64,000 nt of DNA from an uncultured Pelagibacteraceae bacterium (GTDB lineage Bacteria; Pseudomonadota; Alphaproteobacteria; Pelagibacterales; Pelagibacteraceae). Shown here piece after piece: positions 29,613 to 38,377 of the stretch. The position numbers and the translations under genes were made by a program. Each line of letters starts with the position of its first letter. Position 1 is the stretch's first letter. The stretch covers positions 364,766 through 428,765 of the forward strand of contig CACNYD010000001.1 of the NCBI GenBank assembly GCA_902624635.1, given 5' to 3'. The notes under the pieces were generated by a model that ran no database searches, was not told the DNA's origin, and saw only the letters and a list, made by a program, of their open reading frames with translations.

Positions 29613-30895
29613 TTTGAAAACCCATATTTTCTAAGACGCACGTCTCCTGTTCTAGCATGAGCTTCCATTCCCTCATATCTTGAGATCCGAGCACAAGCTG
29701 CACCAACTGATTTAGTTGATTCCTTTGTCATTCTCTGAAAACTTAGAGTTTTTATGAATTTACCAACGAATAAACCACCTGTATATCTACCCGCACCTTT
29801 GGTTGGCAATATATGATTAGTTCCAGAGCATTTATCACCATAAGCAACAGTTGTTTCCTCACCAATAAATAGCGATCCGTAATTCTTTAATCTTTTGTGA
29901 AACCATTCCAGATTTTGTGTTTGAACCTCTAAGTGTTCAGGTGCATATTCATCACTAATAGTTGCCATTTCTTCATCTGTGTCACATAAAATTACCTCAC
30001 CATAATCTCTCCAAGCAGCTTCTGCACTGTTTCTAGGTATTTCAGGAAGCTCAGCAATTAATTCTGGAACTCTTTTTATAACCTCTTCAGCAACTCTTTT
30101 ACTTGTAGTGTATAACCAGGCAGGTGAATTATAACCATGTTCTGCTTGACCCACTAAGTCTACTGCTACCATCTCAGCATCAGCTTTATCATCTGCAATA
30201 ACTGCAATCTCTGTTGGACCTGCAAATAAATCAATTCCAACTTTTCCAAATAAAATTCTTTTAGCTTCTGCAACAAATTGGTTTCCTGGACCTACTAATA
30301 TATCTGCTGGTGGGTTATTAAATAAACCGTTTGTCATAGCTGCAATTCCTGGAACACCACCTAAATTTAAAATAATATCCGCTCCACATAAATTAGCTGT
30401 GTAAACAATAGCAGGATGTGCTCCTATATTTTTTTTTGGTGGACTGCACGCAATGATATTCTTGACTCCAGCAACCTTAGCAGTTGTAACGCTCATAACT
30501 GCAGATGCAATGTGAGCATATCTACCTCCGGGTATATAACAGCCAGCTGTGTTAACAGGTATTAATTTTTGTCCAGCATATAAGCCAGGTGAAAGTTCAA
30601 CTTCAAAATCTTGACCATAATTTTTTAGTTGTGCTTCAGCAAATTTTTTTACTCTTTCATGTGAAAATTGGATATCATCTTTTGTTTTTTGGTCTAATTC
30701 TTTTGAAATTTTCTCTATTTTCTCTTTAGTAACAATGATTTCACCATCATAATCATCAAACTTTTTAGTAAGATTTATACATGCCTCTTCTTTTGAAACT
30801 TCTATTTCTTTTAATAATTTCTTAACAATTTCTGCTGTTTTTGTGTCATCAGTAGATGGAGTTTTAGGGGATTTTTTTAAATATTTAATAGCCAT
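29609..30895 (-). CDS. histidinol dehydrogenase superfamily, sulfopropanediol dehydrogenase (HpsN)-like
   Basis: CYIPGGRYAHIASAVMSVTTAKVAGV, VGPGNQFVAEAKR, QAEHGYNSPAWL; resembles HpsN more than HisD from remembered sequence. Confidence 0.75.
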   Translation of the reverse strand: MAIKYLKKSPKTPSTDDTKTAEIVKKLLKEIEVSKEEACINLTKKFDDYDGEIIVTKEKIEKISKELDQKTKDDIQFSHERVKKFAEAQLKNYGQDFEVELSPGLYAGQKLIPVNTAGCYIPGGRYAHIASAVMSVTTAKVAGVKNIIACSPPKKNIGAHPAIVYTANLCGADIILNLGGVPGIAAMTNGLFNNPPADILVGPGNQFVAEAKRILFGKVGIDLFAGPTEIAVIADDKADAEMVAVDLVGQAEHGYNSPAWLYTTSKRVAEEVIKRVPELIAELPEIPRNSAEAAWRDYGEVILCDTDEEMATISDEYAPEHLEVQTQNLEWFHKRLKNYGSLFIGEETTVAYGDKCSGTNHILPTKGAGRYTGGLFVGKFIKTLSFQRMTKESTKSVGAACARISRYEGMEAHARTGDVRLRKYGFSN

Positions 30896-30955
30896 AATTT
30901 CAATAATTGTTTCAGGTTTATTTAAAGTAAATTAGATTTTATTGCAATGAAACAT

Positions 30956-31867
30956 TTAATCTAACGCAACAACAGCAGCAGCTATTGAGGCTAGTCTAGC
31001 CGGAGCTTCATCTGAACGACTAGTTATTACCACAGGTACTTTACCTCCTACAACTACACCTGCAGCACATGCACCACTAAAATAAATCAACATCTTTACT
31101 AAAGAATTTCCCGTCTCAACACTAGGCACTAACAAAACATCAGCAATACCTGCAACATCATTTTTTATTCCTTTTATAGCCGCAGATTTTTTTGATATAC
31201 TATTATCAAACGCTAGAGGTCCAAATACATCTGCATTTAAATTTTCTTTCTTAGCAAGATTAGTTATTTCCTCAGCTTCTTTAGAACTAGGGATACTATC
31301 TAAAACTTCTTCTGTAGCAGACAATACTGCAATTTTTGGTCTCTTAATTCCAATTCTATGAGAAAAGTTAATTACATTCTTTAATATATGCATTTTAGTT
31401 TTAATGTTTGGTAAAACATTCAATGCACCATCTGTAATTATAAGAGGTTTATCTTCTTTATGTAATGTCATATGCCATATATGACTTAATCTAGTTTTAC
31501 CTAGTAAGTTATATTCTCTTTTAAGCACTTCTTTCATTAAAACATCTGTATGAATATGACCTTTAACTATAATTTTAATTTTTTTCTCACTAGCTAGTTT
31601 TGCAGCTATTGACGCAGTATCATTTTCAATTTGTTCATGAATTATTTGATATTTAGAGATATCCCATTTTAAATCTTGAGCACATTTAAGAATTTCTTTC
31701 TTATCTCCAATAAAAATTGGCTCTATTAAATTTTCATTTACCGCATCCTGAACAGATTGCATTGGTAAAGGTTTGCCAGCATTAACAATACCCGCTTTAA
31801 CACCTTTATTTTTATGAGCTGCATTTAATAGATTATTTGGAACAATAATTTCTTTATTTGACAGCAT
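30956..31867 (-). CDS. phosphate acetyl/butyryltransferase family
   Basis: LLVPSVETGNSLVKMLIYFSGACAAGVVVGGKVPVVITSRSDEAPARLASIA. Confidence 0.88.
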   Translation of the reverse strand: MLSNKEIIVPNNLLNAAHKNKGVKAGIVNAGKPLPMQSVQDAVNENLIEPIFIGDKKEILKCAQDLKWDISKYQIIHEQIENDTASIAAKLASEKKIKIIVKGHIHTDVLMKEVLKREYNLLGKTRLSHIWHMTLHKEDKPLIITDGALNVLPNIKTKMHILKNVINFSHRIGIKRPKIAVLSATEEVLDSIPSSKEAEEITNLAKKENLNADVFGPLAFDNSISKKSAAIKGIKNDVAGIADVLLVPSVETGNSLVKMLIYFSGACAAGVVVGGKVPVVITSRSDEAPARLASIAAAVVALD

Positions 31868-31969
31868 AACTAATTTTTTATGATCTCATATTCTTTTTAT
31901 ATTCTTTGAAATTTTAATTTTTTTTAGATTCATTTATTATCTTTTATATTCATAATCTTCATTTTCAAC

Positions 31970-33895
31970 TTAACCTTTTCCACGCCATGGTATTGTTTTA
32001 TCAATAATTTTTCTTAGCGTTATATCAAATAATAATCCAAGCATTCCCATAATAAAAATTGTTATCCAAATAACCTCATATTGAAAATATTTCTTAGCCA
32101 CATTTTCAACAAATCCAATACCAGTAGTGCCAGCTAAAAATTCTGCAGCTACCAAGGTTCCCCAACACATACCTACTGCAACTCTAATACCAGTAAGTAT
32201 CTCTGGTAAGGAGTTTGGAAAAATAACATATCTTAATATTTGTCTTTTTGATGCTCCTAATGAGTGAGCAGCATGAATTTTTGATAGTTGAGTTCCAGAT
32301 GCTCCTGCTCGAGCTGAAATTATCATTATCGATAATGAAACCATGAATAATAAAAACACTTTTCCAGTATTATCAATTCCCAAAACAGAGATAATAAGAG
32401 GAGCCCATGCAAGAGGCGGCACAGGTCTATAAAGTTCTATCAAAGGATCAAAAAAACCTTTTGCAAATCTATTTAATCCCATAAATAGACCAAGAGGTAC
32501 ACCAATTAATATTCCAAAAACTAAACCAAGAAAAACTCTTAAAAAAGAGTCCCAAATATGTCCGTAAGGTACGGGCACTTTAAATAAATCAAAATCACCA
32601 GTTACAATTTTTAAAACTCCACCCTTGAAGTTCTGTTTTACTATGCCATCTTTAGTATGAACAGGATATTCACCTGGCAAAATATCTGCAATCCAGTCTG
32701 GCAAAATAAAGCCAATCATTTTGCTAACATCAACCATTTGTATCCATAATAAAGGAATATCTTTATAACCTACGCTAGGTTTTGACATTAATATGAATTT
32801 ATTGAGAGTATCAGATGGTTTAGGTAACCATCTACCCGAACCTTGTTCTGAACAACTCGGACCACTAGCAACGATTGTTCCTGCAGGAAATAAGAAAATA
32901 TCAATTAATCTCAATCCACCTTGTTCTTTTTTTTGAGCATTATCAAATTTAATAATTGCTGATTGCATCTTATCTAGTGCATTAGGAGGGTAGATACTCG
33001 CAAATTCTATTCTTCTAGCAATCTTAAGAATATTTTTTGCATATGTTGAAGCCACTTCCTCACTATCACTTAAATTTTTTCTATAAGATTTAATTTCCTC
33101 TTTTAAATCTCTAATCTTATTTTTAAATTGAGGATTATGATTTCTTAACTTGAAAAATTCATCACTTATTAAATTCAATTCTTGTGCGGCAGCGTGAAAC
33201 TTTAAACCTTTATATGTTGCAGGCACCAAAGGTACCTCCAATGTATTTTCGATAGAACCTGAGCCTGCATCGACTTTAGTTATACCCCAACCACCTTCTT
33301 CCTCTACTGCTTTAAGTCGTTCATTGAGTTCCTGCTCATTTTCAAATGGATAATCAGGTTTTTGGAAATTTTCAGTTAAAAGATTTATTTTTCCCGTAAT
33401 ATCATCTATTTTTTGTTGTGTCTCAATCTCTAATAGGTCTTCATTTGTTAGTAAAGGGATAAGCTGAGCAGTTTTGCTAATATAACTAATTAATATTGTT
33501 TTTTGTTGACTATTTAGTTCTTCAGAATTTTGAATTTCACTTTGAATTAATTTTAAGTTTTTGTTTTCTTTTTTTATTTGTGAAGTACTTTTGAACTCTC
33601 TTTCCTCTATTGGAAATTGATATTTTAATCCAAGTAAAGAGTCATTCACTTTTGCAACTTGACATAGCTCATTGGCAGATTTTGGATAAAATCCTTTAGC
33701 AATATCCCAAGAATAATAAAGCCAAATTAAAAGTAAAAAACTACTTCCAACAATTACCCAGTGAGTACCACCTAATGCCCTTTCAGGATTTCCAAATACT
33801 GCATCTACTTTTTCAGTTCTTATTAATCTTCTTCCATAAAGAATACAGCCGACTACAGCGAAGAATATCAGAAAAGTTAATATTTGAGTTATCAT
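31970..33895 (-). CDS. tauC: taurine/sulfonate-type ABC transporter permease with large N-terminal extension
   Basis: C-terminal BPD-type permease (EAA-like HAAHSLGASKRQILRYVIFPNSLPEILTGIRVAVGMCW); about 400 aa upstream. Confidence 0.85.
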   Translation of the reverse strand: MITQILTFLIFFAVVGCILYGRRLIRTEKVDAVFGNPERALGGTHWVIVGSSFLLLIWLYYSWDIAKGFYPKSANELCQVAKVNDSLLGLKYQFPIEEREFKSTSQIKKENKNLKLIQSEIQNSEELNSQQKTILISYISKTAQLIPLLTNEDLLEIETQQKIDDITGKINLLTENFQKPDYPFENEQELNERLKAVEEEGGWGITKVDAGSGSIENTLEVPLVPATYKGLKFHAAAQELNLISDEFFKLRNHNPQFKNKIRDLKEEIKSYRKNLSDSEEVASTYAKNILKIARRIEFASIYPPNALDKMQSAIIKFDNAQKKEQGGLRLIDIFLFPAGTIVASGPSCSEQGSGRWLPKPSDTLNKFILMSKPSVGYKDIPLLWIQMVDVSKMIGFILPDWIADILPGEYPVHTKDGIVKQNFKGGVLKIVTGDFDLFKVPVPYGHIWDSFLRVFLGLVFGILIGVPLGLFMGLNRFAKGFFDPLIELYRPVPPLAWAPLIISVLGIDNTGKVFLLFMVSLSIMIISARAGASGTQLSKIHAAHSLGASKRQILRYVIFPNSLPEILTGIRVAVGMCWGTLVAAEFLAGTTGIGFVENVAKKYFQYEVIWITIFIMGMLGLLFDITLRKIIDKTIPWRGKG

Positions 33896-34693
33896 TTAAT
33901 TATCTTTTCCCATAATTTCCTCTTCCATGTTCCATATCATTTCAAGGATTTCCTCTCGTTTTTGAGAAAACTCTTTGTTTTTTTTAATCTCTCTTAAATC
34001 TTCTTTTAATCCCATTGAAGCAAATGGTAGATTATATTCTTTATGTATCCTTCCTGGTCTTGGAGCCATCACATATAATCTTTCTCCAAGAAGCAAGGCT
34101 TCTTCAACTGAATGAGTAATCAGAATAATTGTTTTGCCAGTTTCTTTCCAAATTTTTAAAACTAGGGACTGCATTTTTTCTCTAGTTAGAGCATCTAGAG
34201 CTCCTAATGGTTCATCCATTAAAATCAAATCTGGGTTATTGATTAGACATCTTGCAAGAGCAACTCTTTGCTGCATTCCTCCAGATAATTGATAAGTCGG
34301 AGTGTTTCCAAAGCCTTTTAATCCAACAATCTCCAACCATTCATCAACTTTTTTTTGAGTTCTAACTGAATCTTCTTTTTTCATTCTTAATCCAAAGTTG
34401 ACATTTTCAGCAACTGTTAGCCATTCAAATAAAGCACCCTGCTGAAAAACCATTCCCCGTTCAACACCGGGTCCATCTATTTCTTTATTATTAAGGGTAA
34501 TACTTCCTGAAGTTGGTCTAATAAATCCTGCAGCAATATTTAATAACGTAGTCTTTCCACAACCAGATGGTCCAAGAACAGTAAGAAGTTCTCCTTTTTT
34601 AAGAGTGAAATTTAAATCTTTTAACGCATGAATAGTTTCTCCTTTAGGAGTTTTGAAAATCATGTTTAGATTTTGTGAGATTAAATCACTCAT
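33896..34693 (-). CDS. tauB: taurine/sulfonate-type ABC transporter ATPase
   Basis: Walker A GPSGCGKTT, LSGGMQQRVALAR, LMDEPLGALDALTR. Confidence 0.92.
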   Translation of the reverse strand: MSDLISQNLNMIFKTPKGETIHALKDLNFTLKKGELLTVLGPSGCGKTTLLNIAAGFIRPTSGSITLNNKEIDGPGVERGMVFQQGALFEWLTVAENVNFGLRMKKEDSVRTQKKVDEWLEIVGLKGFGNTPTYQLSGGMQQRVALARCLINNPDLILMDEPLGALDALTREKMQSLVLKIWKETGKTIILITHSVEEALLLGERLYVMAPRPGRIHKEYNLPFASMGLKEDLREIKKNKEFSQKREEILEMIWNMEEEIMGKDN

Positions 34694-34726
34694 AAAGAAG
34701 CTTTATATTTGAATTTTTAATAAAAA

Positions 34727-34760
34727 AATAGGCACCAATTTATTACAATTGGCGCCTATT
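34727..34760 (-). terminator. intercistronic terminator/attenuator between tauA and tauB
   Basis: Minus-strand RNA AATAGGCGCCAAT-TGTAATAA-ATTGGTGCCTATT (one G-U) followed by a U run. Confidence 0.85.
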
Positions 34761-34781
34761 AAAATTTAAATTACCCTTAGA

Positions 34782-35756
34782 TTATAAAGGTAAGAAACTA
34801 GTATCTACGTTTCCTCTTGGTGTTCCCATTCCTTTTAAGAATGCATCAAGATTTCCACTTTCCATAGATTGTTTAGTTTCCTCTGGTGTTAGAAATTTAA
34901 AGCCACTTAAAGTTTCTTTCATATCAGCAACTTTCATTTCAGAAGCTTTTGACATTGAGTTCATATCGCTTTTACCAGCTCTATATCTCGCATTAGCTTC
35001 ATGAGTTACTTCAATAAAAGTTCTTAGCATACCTGGATTTTCCTTCATAAACTTAGTAGTCACTGAAGTGATATCAATACCTAAGATACCTGCGTCTCTA
35101 GCTTCTTGAACTGTAAGTAATCTAGATCCGACTGCAGTCGCAGCTTTAATTGAGTTACCACCAAATAAACATGCCATTACAACATCACCACTTACTAAAG
35201 CAGCAGCACCTTCTTCAGGGTCCATTTGTATGATATCCATTTTTTTTCTGTCCGCACCAACAACTTTCATACTTTCGTCAAAAACATATTCAGCCATTGT
35301 ACCTAGTGGAACAGCAACTTTTTTACCCTCAAGTTCTGTAGCGTTAGCTTTTGTTATACCTGACGCATTTGATGTTACACATGTCGTACCACCCATTCCG
35401 TATTCCATTGCTATATCTACAAGTTTGATAGGAGCTTTTGATTTAACAGCATTAATGAATGGAACTAAACCTTGAGAGTAAGAGATATCAATATCTCCTG
35501 CTAACATAGCATCAGTCATTGCACCACCATTAGTAAAGTTAGTCCACTTAACAGGAACCCCAAGAGCTTTTGCGAAGTTTTTCTTCATCATGTCTTCTAA
35601 ATTTGGGCTTGGCCACTCTAAGAAGTATGCAACTCTAACTTCATTAGCTGCTGAATTAGCAACTGAAATTGAAAGATTAAGAGCTACAAAACATCCAAGA
35701 ATAAAACTAATTATTTTTTTCATTTTTCCTCTTCCTTGTTTATTTATATGTTTCAA
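34782..35756 (-). CDS. tauA: taurine-type ABC transporter substrate-binding protein (likely start 35723)
   Basis: MKKIISFILGCFVALNLSISVANSA signal peptide; NMT1/TauA-like; SD GGAAGAGGA upstream of ATG at 35723. Confidence 0.9.
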   Translation of the reverse strand: MKHINKQGRGKMKKIISFILGCFVALNLSISVANSAANEVRVAYFLEWPSPNLEDMMKKNFAKALGVPVKWTNFTNGGAMTDAMLAGDIDISYSQGLVPFINAVKSKAPIKLVDIAMEYGMGGTTCVTSNASGITKANATELEGKKVAVPLGTMAEYVFDESMKVVGADRKKMDIIQMDPEEGAAALVSGDVVMACLFGGNSIKAATAVGSRLLTVQEARDAGILGIDITSVTTKFMKENPGMLRTFIEVTHEANARYRAGKSDMNSMSKASEMKVADMKETLSGFKFLTPEETKQSMESGNLDAFLKGMGTPRGNVDTSFLPL

Positions 35757-35809
35757 TTTTAAGATTAATTTGACCTATATGTAAAACAAAAAAATGCTCA
35801 TTCTAGTTA

Positions 35810-35826
35810 CACAACTTTAAGTTGTG
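35810..35826. promoter_or_regulatory. perfect inverted repeat in tauA/tpa divergent promoter region
   Basis: CACAACTT-T-AAGTTGTG. Confidence 0.6.
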
Positions 35827-35898
35827 ACAATTATTTTGGTGGTTTATTGCACTTAATTAGTCTAAGGATTCATTAATTAACCAATTATAAAATTTAAT

Positions 35899-37245
35899 AT
35901 GAGCTCAGAAAAAAGAACATCTGTACCAAATTCTTTAAATGAACACTGGATGCCATTTACTTCTAATAAAGATTTTAAAGAAAATCCAAAACTTATAGTG
36001 GAAGCAAAAGGTGTATATTTAAAAAATCACCAAGGTAAAACGCAAATTGATGCTAGCTCAGGATTATTCTGCAATCCTTTAGGACACGGCAGAAAAGAAA
36101 TTATTGAAGCAATAACAAATCAATTACAGACTTTAGATTATTGCCAACCCTTCCAACAAGGATTTGGCGGATCTTTTGAATTAGCAACTAGAATTTCAAA
36201 ACACACACCAGGAAACTTAAATAAAATTTTTTACACAATTTGTGGATCTACTGCAGTTGAAACAGCGATTAAAATTAGTATTGCTTATCATAAAGCAAGA
36301 GGTGAAGGACAAAGATTCAGATTTGTTGGAAGAGAACGTGCTTATCATGGGATGAATATTGGAGCAACATCAGTTGGTGGCATGATCAATAATGTCAAAG
36401 CATATGCAAGTGTATTGATGCCAGGTGTTGTTCATATGAGACATACACATTTAGATGAACATAAATTTATATCAGGTCAACCTGAAACAGGTGCAGAAAT
36501 TGCAAATGACCTAGAAAGAATTTGTACTAATTTTGGTTCAGAAAATATTGCAGCATGTATTGTTGAACCAATTGCTGGTTCAACAGGAACTTTAGTTCCA
36601 CCAGTTGGATATTTACAAAGATTGAGAGAACTTTGTGACAAACATAAAATACTTTTAATCTTTGATGAAGTAATTACAGGTTGGGGAAGAACTGGTTCAG
36701 CTTTTGGAGCTCAAGAATTTGGCGTAACACCTGACATAATGACCATGGCTAAAGCAACAACAAATGGAATAGTTCCTTTTGGAGTGGTTGCTTGTAAAGA
36801 GGAAATTTATGATGCAGTCATGGATAATTCTCCAAAAGGTGCAATTGAATTATTTCATGGTTACACTTATTCAGGAATACCAATTTCTGTTGCAGCAGCA
36901 TTAGCAGTCCAAGATATTTTTGAAAAAGAAGATATTTTTAATAGAGCAAAAGAATTAGCTCCTTACTTCCAAGAAGGTTTGTTTTCTCTAAAAGATATTG
37001 ATGTGGTGGATAATATTAGAGGTTATGGAATGATGGGTGGTATAGACATAAAAACTGATGGAAGACCTGGCAAGGCAGGCTTAGCTACTTTTAAACATTG
37101 TTATGATGCTGGAGTAAATTTCAAAGCGACTGGTGACTGTTTAATTATAGCACCAATGTTTATTTGTGAAAAAAAACACATTGATGAAATTATAGAGAAA
37201 CTAAGAACCGGAATAACTAATTACGCAAAGAGTAAAAAGAATTAA
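35899..37245 (+). CDS. tpa: class III aminotransferase, taurine-pyruvate aminotransferase-like
   Basis: LNEHWMPFTSNKDFKENPKLIVEAKGVYL, FDEVITGWGRTGS; divergent from tauABC. Confidence 0.85.
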   Translation: MSSEKRTSVPNSLNEHWMPFTSNKDFKENPKLIVEAKGVYLKNHQGKTQIDASSGLFCNPLGHGRKEIIEAITNQLQTLDYCQPFQQGFGGSFELATRISKHTPGNLNKIFYTICGSTAVETAIKISIAYHKARGEGQRFRFVGRERAYHGMNIGATSVGGMINNVKAYASVLMPGVVHMRHTHLDEHKFISGQPETGAEIANDLERICTNFGSENIAACIVEPIAGSTGTLVPPVGYLQRLRELCDKHKILLIFDEVITGWGRTGSAFGAQEFGVTPDIMTMAKATTNGIVPFGVVACKEEIYDAVMDNSPKGAIELFHGYTYSGIPISVAAALAVQDIFEKEDIFNRAKELAPYFQEGLFSLKDIDVVDNIRGYGMMGGIDIKTDGRPGKAGLATFKHCYDAGVNFKATGDCLIIAPMFICEKKHIDEIIEKLRTGITNYAKSKKN

Positions 37246-37254
37246 ATTTCGTTA

Positions 37255-38373
37255 ATGAGAATTGGCGTACCTAAAGAAATTAAACCTCAGGAAAACAGAA
37301 TAGGCTTAACACCAGATAGTGTAAAAACCCTTGTCTCTGAAGGTCATGAGGTATTAGTCGAAGACAACGGAGGCTTTGAAGCAGGTTTCGATAATGATCA
37401 GTACAAAAATGCTGGTGCTAAAATTATTGAAAAAGCTGCTGATATTTTTAATGACGCTGAAATAATTGTAAAAGTTAAAGAACCTCAAAAAGTTGAGGTT
37501 GAGATGATTAAAGAAAATCAGATCGTATATACTTATTTACATCTAGCTGCTGCAAAAGAACTAACGGAAGGTTTAATTAAATCTAAAAGTATAAATATTG
37601 CTTATGAAACTGTGACTGATGATAATGGCAGACTTCCATTACTTGCACCAATGAGTGCGGTAGCTGGACGAATGTCAGTTCAGGCTGGAGCTCATTGTTT
37701 AGAAAAAAATCAAAAGGGTAGAGGAGTTCTATTAGGAGGAGCGCCAGGAGGTGAACCAGCAAATGTATTGATTCTTGGTGGTGGAGTAGTAGGTGAGAAT
37801 GCTGCAATAATAGCTACTGGTATGAGAGCTAAAGTTCATATTGTAGATAAATCTGAAGAAAGATTAAAACAGTTAGTTGAGATGTTTGGTGATAAAATTA
37901 TTCCACAACAAAGTGACAAAATAGATTTAAATAAATTGGTTGCTGAAGCAGATTTATTAGTGGGTGGAGTATTAATACCTGGTGCAGAAGCACCAAAATT
38001 AGTAACCAAAGATATGTTAAAACTAATGAAAAGAGGATCAGTCATTGTGGATGTTGCAATTGATCAGGGTGGGTGTGTTGAAACAAGTAAACCTACAACA
38101 CACGGAAATCCAACATATATAGTCGATGACGTAGTTCATTATTGTGTAGCAAATATGCCTGGTGGAGTTCCTAGAACTTCTACTTTTGCTTTAAATCAAG
38201 CAACCCTTCCTTTTCTAGTGAAATTAGCAAACAAAGGTTATCAAAAAGCTCTTGGTGAAGATAAAAACTTTTTAGCAGGATTAAATGTTTGTAAAGGCCA
38301 TGTGACTTATAAAGCTGTTGCAGATGTTTTTGGACATGAATATGTTAAACCTGGAGATGCAATCAAAAATTAA
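37255..38373 (+). CDS. ald: alanine dehydrogenase
   Basis: MRIGVPKEIKPQENRIGLTP, GGGVVGENAA, GGVPRTSTFALNQATLPF. Confidence 0.95.
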   Translation: MRIGVPKEIKPQENRIGLTPDSVKTLVSEGHEVLVEDNGGFEAGFDNDQYKNAGAKIIEKAADIFNDAEIIVKVKEPQKVEVEMIKENQIVYTYLHLAAAKELTEGLIKSKSINIAYETVTDDNGRLPLLAPMSAVAGRMSVQAGAHCLEKNQKGRGVLLGGAPGGEPANVLILGGGVVGENAAIIATGMRAKVHIVDKSEERLKQLVEMFGDKIIPQQSDKIDLNKLVAEADLLVGGVLIPGAEAPKLVTKDMLKLMKRGSVIVDVAIDQGGCVETSKPTTHGNPTYIVDDVVHYCVANMPGGVPRTSTFALNQATLPFLVKLANKGYQKALGEDKNFLAGLNVCKGHVTYKAVADVFGHEYVKPGDAIKN

Positions 38374-38377
38374 TTAA

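Noticed and set aside
31868-31969. Direct repeats of ATATTCTTT/TATATTC type upstream of the Pta-like gene
   Set aside because: Low-complexity AT-rich similarity with no clear unit or spacing; expected by composition.
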